Shown: piece by piece, positions 42,149 to 50,691 of the stretch
Layout of the letters: each line of letters begins with the position of its first letter
Numbering within the stretch: position 1 is the stretch's first letter
Origin: Micromonospora inyonensis
GTDB taxonomy: Bacteria > Actinomycetota > Actinomycetes > Mycobacteriales > Micromonosporaceae
Assembly: GCF_900091415.1 (NCBI RefSeq)
Contig: NZ_FMHU01000001.1
Location: forward strand, 806,001 to 870,000
Length of the DNA: 64,000 nt
Reading direction: 5' to 3'
Translations under genes and position numbers: made by a program
Notes under the pieces: generated by a model
Databases searched by the model: none
Told to the model about the DNA's origin: nothing
The model's input: only the letters and a program-made list of their open reading frames with translations

Positions 42149-42862
42149 GTGGAGATCCTGCTGCTGGTGACCGCACGCGCAGGTGAACCATCCGCCGTAC
42201 TGCCGGCACTTGACCTACTGCCCCACTCGGTCCGTACCGCGCCGCGCGACGTGCGGACCCTGGTCGCCGGGCCGAGCCCGGACGCGGTCCTGGTGGACGC
42301 CCGTACCGAGCTGAGCGAGGCCCGGGCGACCTGCCGGATGCTGCACGCCACCGGCCTGGGGGTGCCGCTGGTCGCGGTGGTCACCGAGGCCGGGCTGATC
42401 GCGCTCAACGCCGACTGGGGGGTCGACGACGTCATCCTCGCCACCGCAGGCCCGGCCGAGGTCGAGGCCCGGCTGCGGCTGGTGGTCGGCCGGTTGAGGA
42501 ACGCCACCGCCGGAACCGGGGGTTCGATCCGGGCGGGCGAGCTGACCATCGACCCGGACACCTACGCGGCCAAGCTCAAGGGACGCCCGCTCGACCTGAC
42601 CTACAAGGAGTTCGAGCTGTTGAAGTTCCTCGCCCAGCACCCGGGTCGCGTGTTCACCCGCGACCAGCTCCTGCGCGAGGTCTGGGGATACGACTACTTC
42701 GGCGGCACCCGCACGGTCGACGTGCACGTCCGGCGACTGCGCGCCAAGCTCGGCTCGGAGTACGAGTCGATGATCGGCACCGTCCGCCAGGTGGGCTACA
42801 AGTTCGTCGTCCCGCCGTCGCGTTCGCTGCCGGACGCCGAGCACGCACCCTTGCCCGCATGA
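42149..42862 (+). CDS. glnR: Nitrogen regulator GlnR (orphan OmpR-type)
   Basis: 237 aa. Atypical receiver domain with Asp at about 50 ([11 protein letters not shown]) but lacking the usual acidic cluster at the N terminus ([12 protein letters not shown]), as in Gln[34 protein letters not shown] is strongly GlnR-like. The C-terminal winged helix reads [54 protein letters not shown]. GlnR controls ammonium assimilation in actinomycetes and acts without a partner kinase; none is adjacent. Start GTG 42149 with GGAGG upstream. The glnR-mshD neighbourhood is conserved with Mycobacterium (Rv0818-Rv0819). Confidence 0.94.
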   Translation: MEILLLVTARAGEPSAVLPALDLLPHSVRTAPRDVRTLVAGPSPDAVLVDARTELSEARATCRMLHATGLGVPLVAVVTEAGLIALNADWGVDDVILATAGPAEVEARLRLVVGRLRNATAGTGGSIRAGELTIDPDTYAAKLKGRPLDLTYKEFELLKFLAQHPGRVFTRDQLLREVWGYDYFGGTRTVDVHVRRLRAKLGSEYESMIGTVRQVGYKFVVPPSRSLPDAEHAPLPA

Positions 42863-42963
42863 CCGATATTCCCCCCTTTTAGGGGTTAGTAGACAAATAG
42901 CCCTCTTGTTCGGTTGGCCGGTCCTAGTGTGACTGGCGGACCAGCCGAAGAAGGGGGCGACGG

Positions 42964-43080
42964 GTGCGCACGACGACCGTACGAGCGACAGGTGGCGTCG
43001 TCGTCGACACCTGCGCCGATGGGCGCAACCCGCCCCGCCCGTCGGGTCGTCCCGACGCACCGACCGGCCGGGGCGCCTGA
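42964..43080 (+). CDS. Small upstream ORF (38 aa) coupled to the deacetylase gene
   Basis: GTG 42964 follows GAAGAAGGGGG at near-ideal spacing, better than the ribosome site of the gene after it. The product begins VRTTTVRATGGVVVDTCADG and ends in a Pro/Arg-rich tail; its TGA overlaps the ATG of the deacetylase (TGATG). Translation of this ORF probably feeds the next. No similarity recognised; it may be only a coupling ORF or a peptide with its own role. Confidence 0.5.
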   Translation: MRTTTVRATGGVVVDTCADGRNPPRPSGRPDAPTGRGA

Positions 43081-43922
43081 TGCCCGCCGTGTCGCCGCCC
43101 CGCACCCTGGGGATCGTGGTGCTGGTGGTCGCCGCCTTGCTCGGCTCGGCGTACGCCCTCGGACGCAGCCTGATCGGGCCGGTGGACACCCCGGACGTCA
43201 CCGCACCGAGCGACCAGCCGCACGTCGCCGACCAGCCACCCGCGACCAACGTGCCTCCGCAACGCACCCCCGGCCCGACGGTGCCGGTGGACGAGCCACC
43301 ACCCGACGGCACCGACGAGGGCGGCCCCTACGGCACCCGGGCGACCACCGGCACCGGGCAGGTGGCGCTCACCTTCGACGACGGACCGGACCCGGACTAC
43401 ACCCCGCAGGCGCTCGCGGCACTGCGCGCGTACGGGGTGACGGCGACCTTCTGCCTGGTGGGCGAGAACGCGCGGGCCCACCCCGACCTGGTACGCGCGA
43501 TCGCCGCCGAGGGGCACACCCTCTGCAACCACTCGTGGAACCACGACGTGCTGCTCGGCAGCCGCTCGTACCAGTCGATCCAGGCCGACCTGCTGCGCAC
43601 CAACGAGGCGATCCGGGCGGCTGTGCCGGGGGCGCGGATCGCGTACTTCCGGCAGCCCGGCGGCGCCTGGACGTACCCGGTGGTGTCGGTGGCCCGGAGC
43701 CTCGGCATGGTGTCGCTGCACTGGACGGTCGACCCGGCGGACTGGCGGAAGCCGGGCGCGGCCAGCATCGCCGACACGGTCACCGCCGGCACGGTGCCCG
43801 GCTCGATCGTGCTGCTGCACGACGCGGGGGGCGACCGGCAGGGCACCGTGGACGCGCTGTACCGGATCCTGCCCAACCTCACCAGCCGCTTCCAGGTCGT
43901 AGCCCTGCCCCCCGACCTGTAA
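43080..43922 (+). CDS. Polysaccharide deacetylase (NodB domain), membrane-anchored
   Basis: 280 aa. One N-terminal transmembrane/signal helix (LGIVVLVVAALLGSAYALG, about 9-28), a Pro-rich linker (about 35-80), then the NodB barrel: VALTFDDGPDPDYTPQAL (catalytic TFDDGP), GHTLCNHSWNHDVLL (metal His, H-S-x-x-H), YFRQPGGAW (R-x-P-x-G) and GSIVLLHDAGGDR. Carbohydrate esterase family 4 enzymes remove N-acetyl groups from peptidoglycan or chitin-like polymers outside the membrane. Start ATG 43080 overlaps the stop of a 38-aa upstream ORF. Confidence 0.92.
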   Translation: MPAVSPPRTLGIVVLVVAALLGSAYALGRSLIGPVDTPDVTAPSDQPHVADQPPATNVPPQRTPGPTVPVDEPPPDGTDEGGPYGTRATTGTGQVALTFDDGPDPDYTPQALAALRAYGVTATFCLVGENARAHPDLVRAIAAEGHTLCNHSWNHDVLLGSRSYQSIQADLLRTNEAIRAAVPGARIAYFRQPGGAWTYPVVSVARSLGMVSLHWTVDPADWRKPGAASIADTVTAGTVPGSIVLLHDAGGDRQGTVDALYRILPNLTSRFQVVALPPDL

Positions 43923-43967
43923 CCCGCCGGGGCTTGGTGGTTGGTGGTTGGGCTTGGGCATGGGCTT

Positions 43968-44027
43968 GGTGTTTGCAGGGGGCCCTTCCTCGACAAAAAG
44001 CGGTAACAGGGGGCCCCTCCTACCGCC
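43968..44027 (+). repeat. 60-bp palindromic intergenic repeat, copy 3 of 5
   Basis: The most diverged copy with copy 5: begins GGTGTTTGCAGGGGG, core CAAAAAGCGGTAACA intact, ends CCCCTCCTACCGCC. It lies between two co-oriented genes (deacetylase and mshD), 45 bases after the first. It is preceded by a G/T-rich run of GGCTTGG and GGTGGTT motifs. Confidence 0.9.
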
Positions 44028-44067
44028 GGGGGCGGAGGGCGAGAGCAGGAACCGTTACCGTGGCGGG

Positions 44068-45027
44068 GTGGCAGACGGGGTGCGGGGTGACGCGGTGACG
44101 ACCGCGCGGGTGGACCGGAACGTGCGACTGGACGCGACCGGGATCGCCGACGTGCTGGCATTGGCACGGATTGCCGGGGACGCCGACGGCGCGGAACCGC
44201 TCGACGAGGCGGTGCTGCTCCGGCTGCGGGATCCGCAGGCCGCCGCCGTGCACCTGACCGCGCGGACGCCCGAGGGGCTGCTCGTCGGGTACGCACACCT
44301 CGACGTCACCGCGCCGGCCGAGGGGACCGGCCTCGACCTGGTGGTGCACCCGGCGTACCGGCGGCGCGGACTGGGCCGGACGCTCGCCACGGCGGCTCTG
44401 TCCGAGGCGGACGCGGCGGCCCCGGTCGGCCGGGCGGCGGTCCGGGCCTGGGCGCACGGCGACCATCCGGCCGCTGCGGCACTCGCCGTCGACCTCGCCT
44501 TCGTCCGTGCCCGGGTGCTGTGGCAGATGCGCCGGTCGCTGACCGGGTCGCCGTCCGCACCGCAGCTTCCCGACGGGGTGGCGCTACGCGCCTTCCAACC
44601 CGGCTCGGACGACGACGCCTGGCTGGCGCTCAACGCGCGGGCCTTCGCCGACCACCCCGAGCAGGGCCGGTGGACCGCCGACGACCTCCGGCTCCGCCTC
44701 GCCGAGCCGTGGTTCGACCCGGCCGGTTTCCTGCTCGCCGTCGAGGAGTCGACCGGGCGCCTGCTCGGTTTCCACTGGACCAAGGTCCACCAGCGGGCGG
44801 GCTCGACCCCCATCGGGGAGGTCTACGTGCTCGGGGTGGACCCGACGGCGCACCGGGGCGGGCTGGGCCGGGTGCTCACCGCCGCCGGTCTGGCATACCT
44901 GCGCGAGCGGCGGGGCCTGGACCGGGTGATGCTCTACGTGGACGAGTCGAACACCGCGGCGGTGGCGCTCTACCTGCGGCTCGGTTTCGCCCACTGGTGC
45001 GCGCACGTCAACTACCACCGGGCCTGA
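44068..45027 (+). CDS. mshD: Mycothiol synthase (MshD), tandem GNAT
   Basis: 319 aa. Two GNAT halves: LVVHPAYRRRGLGRTLATAAL in the first and GEVYVLGVDPTAHRGGLGRVLTAAGLAYLRERRG in the second. FADHPEQGRWTADDL, FLLAVEE and LLGFHWTKVH match MshD specifically. It acetylates Cys-GlcN-Ins with acetyl-CoA, the last step of mycothiol synthesis, completing the pathway begun by mshA in this window. Start GTG 44068 is likely; GTG 44095 is possible. Its end overlaps the convergent gene at 45008 by 20 bases. Confidence 0.92.
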   Translation: MADGVRGDAVTTARVDRNVRLDATGIADVLALARIAGDADGAEPLDEAVLLRLRDPQAAAVHLTARTPEGLLVGYAHLDVTAPAEGTGLDLVVHPAYRRRGLGRTLATAALSEADAAAPVGRAAVRAWAHGDHPAAAALAVDLAFVRARVLWQMRRSLTGSPSAPQLPDGVALRAFQPGSDDDAWLALNARAFADHPEQGRWTADDLRLRLAEPWFDPAGFLLAVEESTGRLLGFHWTKVHQRAGSTPIGEVYVLGVDPTAHRGGLGRVLTAAGLAYLRERRGLDRVMLYVDESNTAAVALYLRLGFAHWCAHVNYHRA

Positions 45028-45520
45028 CCGCTTCGCCGGCTCGGGCCAGCTTCCACTGCCCGGCCTGCTCCGACGTCATCCAGTAGAAGGTGCCGGCCCG
45101 GTCGTCGAGGCTGCCGGTGACGTACCGGTTCATCGGCGGCCCGAGTTCCCGGAAGGTCGGGTGGGCGCGGAGCATCCGGGTCATCCCGGCCAGCGCGCCG
45201 CCGAACCGGTGCCGGGAGACGCCCACCTCCACGCAGATCGCCTCCGCCGAGAACCACTCGCCGGGGCGCACGGCGAGTAGGTCGAGGACCTTGAGCACGG
45301 TGTCGTGACTCTTCGACCGTCCGGTCGCGAACCGCCGCAGATCCGCCACGGACCACTTGCCGGCGAGTTCCGGTGGTGCCGGCCGGGCGGGTGGCCGGGC
45401 CGGCAGGCGGACGTCGCCGCCCTGCCGGTCCAGCTCCGCCAGGAGCGCGGCGACGTGGCGCACGTACGCGACCGGAACGGCGATGTGCACGAGGTCCGCG
45501 CCGACGTCGTGAGTGACCAC
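45008..45520 (-). CDS. Hypothetical protein with C-terminal winged-helix-like region
   Basis: 170 aa. Start GTG 45520 with AAGGAAGG. The N terminus (LVHIAVPVAYVRHVAALLAEL) is followed by WSVADLRRFATGRSKSHDTVLKVLDLLAVRPGEWFSAEAICVEVGVSRHRFGGALAGMTRMLRAHP, which reads like a helix-turn-helix, and a conserved-looking end, YVTGSLDDRAGTFYWMTSEQAGQW. It resembles an uncharacterised actinobacterial family (possibly DUF6416). It lies 66 bases downstream of pstB on the same strand, so it may be read with the pst operon. Overlaps mshD tail-to-tail by 20 bases. Confidence 0.7.
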   Translation of the reverse strand: MVTHDVGADLVHIAVPVAYVRHVAALLAELDRQGGDVRLPARPPARPAPPELAGKWSVADLRRFATGRSKSHDTVLKVLDLLAVRPGEWFSAEAICVEVGVSRHRFGGALAGMTRMLRAHPTFRELGPPMNRYVTGSLDDRAGTFYWMTSEQAGQWKLARAGEAVRPGGS

Positions 45521-45586
45521 ATCACCTTCCTTCGGATCGACGGTTCCGGCCGACGGCCCGGGGAGCCCGGGTCGGCACGGTGCCGG

Positions 45587-46459
45587 TCAGCCGAAACGTC
45601 CGGTGATGTAGTCCTCGGTCCGCTTGTCACCCGGGTTGGTGAAGATCTTCGAGGTCTGGTCGAACTCCACCAGCCGGCCGTGCCGCACCTGCTGCTCGTC
45701 CACCTCGGCGGTGAAGAAGGCCGTGTAGTGGCTGACCCGGGCGGCCTGCTGCATGTTGTGGGTGACGATGACGATCGTGTACGACTTCGACAGCTCGTAC
45801 ATCAGGTCCTCGATCTTGCTGGTCGCGATCGGGTCGAGGGCCGAGCAGGGCTCGTCCATCAGGATCACGTCCGGCTTCACCGCAATCGTCCGGGCGATGC
45901 AGAGCCGCTGCTGCTGGCCGCCGGAGAGGGCCAGGCCGCTCTTGCGGAGCTTGTCCTTCACCTCGTCCCAGAGGGCCGCGCCGGTCAGCGCCTCCTCGAC
46001 CTGGTCGTCGAGGTTGCCCTTGATCCCGTTGATCCGCAGCCCGTAGGCCACGTTGTCGTAGATGGACTTCGGGAACGGGTTGGGCTTCTGGAAGACCATG
46101 CCGATCCGGCGGCGCACCTGGATCGGGTCGACGCCCTTGGCGTAGATGTCCTGGCCGTGGTACGTCACCGAGCCGGTCACCCGGGCACCGGGGATCAGGT
46201 CGTTCATCCGGTTCAGCGAACGCAGGATGGTCGACTTGCCGCAGCCGGACGGCCCGATCATCGCGGTGATCTGGTTCTGCCGGATCGGGATCGTGGTGCC
46301 CCGGACGGCCTCGTAGCTGCCGTAGTGGACGCTGACGTCGCGCAGCTCCATGACGGTGGTGTCCCCGGCGGCGTGCGGGCCGGCGTCGCCCCAGCCCTCG
46401 CCGGGCGCGCTGATGGCGACGGACGGACGGTGGTCGCTCACGGTGCGGTGCTGGGCCAT
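45587..46459 (-). CDS. pstB: Phosphate ABC transporter ATPase PstB
   Basis: 290 aa. Walker A in [23 protein letters not shown] loop [20 protein letters not shown] signature [16 protein letters not shown], Walker [17 protein letters not shown], and the switch His in [11 protein letters not shown]; the KPNPFP and Y-D-N-V segments are PstB-specific. An extra N-terminal 35 residues ([11 protein letters not shown]...AAGDTTV) precede the ABC core; ATG start 46459. It powers high-affinity phosphate import with PstA/PstC. Last of the four pst genes. Confidence 0.96.
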   Translation of the reverse strand: MAQHRTVSDHRPSVAISAPGEGWGDAGPHAAGDTTVMELRDVSVHYGSYEAVRGTTIPIRQNQITAMIGPSGCGKSTILRSLNRMNDLIPGARVTGSVTYHGQDIYAKGVDPIQVRRRIGMVFQKPNPFPKSIYDNVAYGLRINGIKGNLDDQVEEALTGAALWDEVKDKLRKSGLALSGGQQQRLCIARTIAVKPDVILMDEPCSALDPIATSKIEDLMYELSKSYTIVIVTHNMQQAARVSHYTAFFTAEVDEQQVRHGRLVEFDQTSKIFTNPGDKRTEDYITGRFG

Positions 46460-46462
46460 GGT

Positions 46463-47374
46463 TCAGCGCTCCTTCAGGGCGAAGCGGTTGGCGATGAGAC
46501 GGGCGACGACCGTGAACAGGACGACGATCACGATCAGGGTGAGAGCCGCCCCCCAGGCCCGGTCCTGGGCACCGACGAAGGGCTGGCTGGCGTTGCGGAA
46601 GATCTGCGCGGGCAGGGCGGTGTTCGTGCCCTCGAAGAGGTTCGGATTGTTCGCGAAGGTGATGCCGGTGACGATGATGATCGGCGCGGTCTCCCCGGCG
46701 GCGCGGGCCACCGCGAGCAGCGAGCCGCTGGTGATGCCGGAGATCGCGGCGGGCAGCACGACGGTGAGGATGGTCCGCCACTTACGCGCGCCCAGCGCCA
46801 GGCTCGCCTGGCGCAGCTCGTCCGGGACGAGCCGGAGCATCTCCTCGCTGCTGCGGATCACCACGGGGAGCATCAGGCAGGCCAGCGCGAGCGCACCGGC
46901 GAAGCCGGACTGCTCGCCGACCAGCAGCACCCAGCCGATGTAGATGAACAGACCCATGACGATCGACGGCACGCCGGTCATCACGTCCGCCATGATCCGG
47001 ATGATCCGGGCGAGCGGCTTCTGCTTGCCGTACTCGTTGAGGTAGATCGCGCCGAAGACCCCGAGCGGGATCGCCATCAGCGACGCCATGCCGGTGATGA
47101 TCAGGGTGCCGACGATGGCCGGGCCCATGCCGGGCCCGGAGCGCCGATACGAGTTCGGAATGTCCTCGGTGAGGAAGTCGAGGCTCATCACCCCGCTGCC
47201 CCGGCTGATCACCGTCCAGGCGACCAGACCCAGCGGCACCACGGCGAGCAGCACCGCCAGGTAGATACCGCCGCTGGCCAGGTGGTTGACGATCCGGCGG
47301 CGGGTGGACAGGGCACGCCCCGACAGGTCGGGGACGACCGGGGTGCGGGTGGCCGGCTCGACGGTGGCGGTCAC
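46463..47374 (-). CDS. pstA: Phosphate ABC transporter permease PstA
   Basis: 303 aa, six hydrophobic segments. YLNEYGKQKPLARIIRIMADVMTGVPSIVMGLF and LRLVPDELRQASLALGARKWRTILTVVLPAAISGI (EAA loop) are diagnostic of PstA. Start GTG 47374 overlaps the pstC stop (GTGA); pstB follows after 3 bases. It forms the inner-membrane channel with PstC. Confidence 0.96.
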   Translation of the reverse strand: MTATVEPATRTPVVPDLSGRALSTRRRIVNHLASGGIYLAVLLAVVPLGLVAWTVISRGSGVMSLDFLTEDIPNSYRRSGPGMGPAIVGTLIITGMASLMAIPLGVFGAIYLNEYGKQKPLARIIRIMADVMTGVPSIVMGLFIYIGWVLLVGEQSGFAGALALACLMLPVVIRSSEEMLRLVPDELRQASLALGARKWRTILTVVLPAAISGITSGSLLAVARAAGETAPIIIVTGITFANNPNLFEGTNTALPAQIFRNASQPFVGAQDRAWGAALTLIVIVVLFTVVARLIANRFALKER

Positions 47375-48369
47375 GCCACGCCTCCCCTCATGCGGGCCTC
47401 CGCCCGGCGGACGATCGCCTGGGCGGTGAGGTTGATCGCGACGGTCATCGCGAACAGGACGACGCCGAGCCCGATCAGAGCGGCGGTGAAGGTGCCGGTG
47501 GACTCGCCGAACTGCTGCACGATCACGGCGGCCATGGTGTTGCCCGGCTCGAAGAGGTTCGCGGAGATGTTGGTGGCTCCACCGATGACCAGCGCGACGG
47601 CGATGGTCTCGCCCATCGCGCGACCCAGGCCGAGCATGACCGCGCCGACGATGCCGCCGAAGCTGTGCGGGAAGACCGCGCCCCGGATCATCTCCCAGCG
47701 GGTCGCGCCGAGCGCCAGGGCGGCGTCCTTGTCGGCCTGCGGGACGGTGCCGAAGACCTCACGGCAGATCGAGGTGATGATCGGGGTGACCATGATCGCC
47801 AGGATCAGGCCGGCGGTCATGAAGTTCCGGCCGCTGGCCGCCTCGCCGAAGACACTGCCGAGCACCGGGACGCCACCGAACACGTCGTGCAGCCACTGGT
47901 AGAACGGCACCAGCTTGGGTGCCAGGACCAGGATGCCCCACAGGCCGAAGACCACCGACGGTACGGCGGCCAGCAGGTCGATGACGGTGATCGCGGCGCC
48001 GCGCAGCCGGCGGTGCGCCAGCTCGGTGATGAACAGCGCGATGCCGATCGACACCGGCACGGCGACGACCAGCGCGATCAGCGAGGAGATCGCGGTGCCG
48101 TACATGAAGGCCAGCGCGCCGAAGACGGCCTCACCGGCCCCCGGGTTCGGGTCCCAGGTGTCCTCGGTGACGTAGCGGAAACCCATCTCGGCGAACGCCG
48201 GCCAGGCCTCCCGCACCGTGGTCACCAGGATGAGCGCGAGGATGGCCAGGACGAGCAGACCGGTGCCGAGCGTCCACCAGGAGAACGCGCGATCGGCGAG
48301 AAGGCCGCCCCGCTGTGGCGTCAGGGTCGGCCGGGTGTCGGGTTTGTTCTCTGTGATGGTCACCTTCAA
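47371..48369 (-). CDS. pstC: Phosphate ABC transporter permease PstC
   Basis: 332 aa, six hydrophobic segments. FRYVTEDTWDPNPGAGEAVFGALAFMYGTAISSLIALVVAVPVSIGIALFITELA and the EAA loop VPQADKDAALALGATRWEMIRGAVFPHSFGGI identify PstC. It follows pstS after an 86-base gap and overlaps pstA. Confidence 0.96.
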   Translation of the reverse strand: MKVTITENKPDTRPTLTPQRGGLLADRAFSWWTLGTGLLVLAILALILVTTVREAWPAFAEMGFRYVTEDTWDPNPGAGEAVFGALAFMYGTAISSLIALVVAVPVSIGIALFITELAHRRLRGAAITVIDLLAAVPSVVFGLWGILVLAPKLVPFYQWLHDVFGGVPVLGSVFGEAASGRNFMTAGLILAIMVTPIITSICREVFGTVPQADKDAALALGATRWEMIRGAVFPHSFGGIVGAVMLGLGRAMGETIAVALVIGGATNISANLFEPGNTMAAVIVQQFGESTGTFTAALIGLGVVLFAMTVAINLTAQAIVRRAEARMRGGVA

Positions 48370-48455
48370 CTCCAGTGGCGGCGCGGCTACCCCGGCGGGA
48401 CGGGACCGGGGTTCCGGTCCCGTCCCGGCGTGGACGGTGCGTTTCTCGGCTCGGA

Positions 48456-49541
48456 TCAGCCCTGGATCTTGTCGAGCTGGGCGAGCGCCTTGTCCTTGAG
48501 CGAGGTGGGCAGCGGCGCGAAGTCGACGTCCTTGGCCAGCTCCTGGCCGTCGGTCAGGATGTACTTCACGAAGCCCTTGACCAGCTCGGCCTTCTTGGCG
48601 TCGTCGTACTTGGTCTTCACCAGGATGTAGGTCGGGGCGGTGATCGGGTACGCGGCGGCGCCGGCGGCGTTGAGCGGGTTGTAGCTCAGGTCCTCCCTGA
48701 TCTCCGCGCCCTCCAGGCCGGCGGTCGTGCCCTCCAGCGAGGGAACGACGAACTGGCCGTCCTTGTTCTTGATCGCGGCGAACGTGAGCTGGCTGGCCTT
48801 GGCGTCGCTCAGGTCGACGTAGCCGATGCCGCCGTTGGCCTGCTTGACGATCTGGGCCACACCGGTGTTCTTCTCGCCGCCCTGGGTGGTCGACGGCCAG
48901 GCCACGGTGTCACCGCTGCCGAGCTTCCAGACGCCCTTGGCGGCGGCGTCCAGGTACTTGGTGAAGTTGTTGGTGGTGCCCGAGCCGTCCGAGCGGTGCG
49001 CGACGGTGATCGGGGTGTTCGGCAGGGTCACGCCGGGGTTGTCGGTGGCGATCGCCGGGTCGTTCCAGGTCTTGATGTCGGCCTGGAAGATCTTGGCCAG
49101 CGTCTCCGGGCTGAGCTGGAGCTTGTCCACGCCCTTCAGGTTGTAGCTGACGGTGATCGGGGCGGCGACGGTCGGCACGTAGAGGAAGGAGCCGGCGGCG
49201 ACCCCGTCGCTCTCCTTCACCAGGCTGTCACTGCCGGCGAAGTCGACCAGGTTCTGCCCGAACTGCTTCTTGCCGGTGCCCGAGCCGGTCGCGTTGTAGT
49301 TGACCGTGACGTCCGGGGCGACATCCTTGAAGGAGGTGATGACCTCCTGGTAGTAGGCGTCCGGGAAACTGGCACCCGAGGCCTTCAGCTCACCGGAAAG
49401 GCTCGCGTACTCGCTTCCGCCGCTCTTGCCGGCGGCGGCGGGGGTGTCGTTGTCGTTGTCGCTGGAGCCACAGCCGGTGAGAGCCAGCGCGGCGAGCGCG
49501 ACGCCGGCAAGGACGCGCCGGGAGAGCACGTTGCGGTTCAC
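48456..49541 (-). CDS. pstS: Phosphate-binding lipoprotein PstS
   Basis: 361 aa. Lipoprotein signal RRVLAGVALAALALTGCGSS with the lipidated Cys at about 24, then a Ser/Asp/Asn/Gly-rich spacer and the PstS fold: LKASGASFPDAYYQEVI, YNATGSGTGKKQFGQNLVDFAGSDS, FLYVPTVAAPITVSYNLKG, VAHRSDGSGTTNNFTKYL. The T-G-S-G and S-D-G-S-G-T loops bind phosphate. Start ATG 49541. A PHO box lies about 100 bases upstream, consistent with induction by RegX3/PhoP under phosphate limitation. Confidence 0.96.
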   Translation of the reverse strand: MNRNVLSRRVLAGVALAALALTGCGSSDNDNDTPAAAGKSGGSEYASLSGELKASGASFPDAYYQEVITSFKDVAPDVTVNYNATGSGTGKKQFGQNLVDFAGSDSLVKESDGVAAGSFLYVPTVAAPITVSYNLKGVDKLQLSPETLAKIFQADIKTWNDPAIATDNPGVTLPNTPITVAHRSDGSGTTNNFTKYLDAAAKGVWKLGSGDTVAWPSTTQGGEKNTGVAQIVKQANGGIGYVDLSDAKASQLTFAAIKNKDGQFVVPSLEGTTAGLEGAEIREDLSYNPLNAAGAAAYPITAPTYILVKTKYDDAKKAELVKGFVKYILTDGQELAKDVDFAPLPTSLKDKALAQLDKIQG

Positions 49542-49636
49542 CTCAGAATTGCCTCTCTCTTGGGGTTGGGCCGGACCTCTCGGGGCCTGACCGCTGCCGA
49601 CGCTAAGCGGGCCAGGTAGCCGGTTCCCCGGAGCTT

Positions 49637-49654
49637 GGTTAACCGAAGGTGAAC
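49637..49654 (-). promoter_or_regulatory. PHO box upstream of pstS
   Basis: On the minus strand the sequence GTTCACCTTCGGTTAACC is a direct repeat (GTTCACC / GTTAACC) at 11-base spacing, the classic PhoP/RegX3 site, oriented toward pstS and about 96 bases before its start. A weaker GTTCACA lies nearby, around 49700. Confidence 0.85.
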
Positions 49655-49761
49655 AGGTCGCCAGGAGAATGTTGCCGTCGACCGAGGCGCGGTTGTCCGC
49701 TATGTGAACGAATCGAGGCGTCTGCGTCCGGCCGCCCGACCACCGGCGCGACCCGTGGTCG

Positions 49762-50409
49762 TCAGAGGACGCCGCGCGCCATGTCGCCGCCGACCAGGTA
49801 CGCCACCCGGCGGGCGACGTTGACCGCGTGGTCGGCGAAGCGTTCGTAGTACCGCCCGAGCATCGCCACGTCGATCGCCGCCTGCACCCCGTACGGCCAG
49901 GCGTCGGTGAGCACCGTGAAGAGCCGCTCGTACTGCACGTCGAGTTCGTCGTCGTCCAGGCCGAGCTGGATCGCGTCGAGCCGGTCCCGGGTGACCAGGA
50001 CCAGGGCGGCCTTGTCGGCGATCCGCGCGGTGGTCTCCGCCATCGCGCCGATCAGCGGACGGACCGGCGGCGGGACCACGGGTGCCGGGTGGCGGGCGAG
50101 CACGAGCTTCGCGATGTGCGCGGCGAGCGCGTCCATCCGGTGCAGTTCGGTGTTCATCCGCAGCGCGGACAGCACCAGCCGCAGATCGGAGGCGACCGGC
50201 TGCTGCCGGACGAGGGCCAGCGGCACCAGCTCGTCGATCCGGCGGTGGGTGGCCGCCCGCTCGGCGACCTCGGCCAGCACCGCCCGCGCCCGGTCCGGGT
50301 CGATGTCGAGCAGGGCAACACTGGCCCGGCCGATGGTGCCCGCCGCGTCCCGGCTCACCGTGGCGAGGAGCCCGGAGAGCCGGTCGAGCTGCTCCAGGTG
50401 GCTACCCAT
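49762..50409 (-). CDS. PhoU-like phosphate regulator (second copy)
   Basis: 215 aa. The C-terminal DAWPYGVQAAIDVAMLGRYYERFADHAVNVARRVAYLVGGD is nearly the same as in the first PhoU; ASDLRLVLSALRMNTELHRMDALAAHIAKLVLARHP is the matching first repeat, with H-R-M-D in place of E-R-M-G. The N terminus (QLDRLSGLLATVSRDAAG) is more diverged, so it is a paralogue, not a recent duplicate. Located directly upstream of pstS on the same strand, as PhoU often accompanies Pst. Confidence 0.9.
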   Translation of the reverse strand: MGSHLEQLDRLSGLLATVSRDAAGTIGRASVALLDIDPDRARAVLAEVAERAATHRRIDELVPLALVRQQPVASDLRLVLSALRMNTELHRMDALAAHIAKLVLARHPAPVVPPPVRPLIGAMAETTARIADKAALVLVTRDRLDAIQLGLDDDELDVQYERLFTVLTDAWPYGVQAAIDVAMLGRYYERFADHAVNVARRVAYLVGGDMARGVL

Positions 50410-50691
50410 CGCTCTCTCCCCCCGCCAGGCTCGTCGTCGACCGGTGGGTACCGGCCGCCGATTCGTCAGTCCTGACCACCATCCCCCGCCGTCGGCAGGA
50501 AAGCCAGTCGACGCGGTACGACGGCAACGGTGGGGCCGGGAGGGTGCGGCTCACGCGTCCTTCGGAGCTGCCCCGTCCACAGGACCACGCCGCCAGGTCG
50601 ACCACGGTGCCAGCGTTCCCAGGAGCCCACCTGACGGGTCGAGCCGACCCGCCTATCATGAAAGTTACAAGACGGACAGAACGGGCGGCCG

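Noticed and set aside
42515..42540. Possible tRNA T-arm (GGTTCGATCC)
   Set aside because: It lies inside the glnR reading frame and there is no acceptor or anticodon stem around it.
49690..49712. Second PHO box upstream of pstS (GTTCACA)
   Set aside because: Only one half-site resembles the consensus; the neighbouring GGACAAC differs too much to call a repeat.
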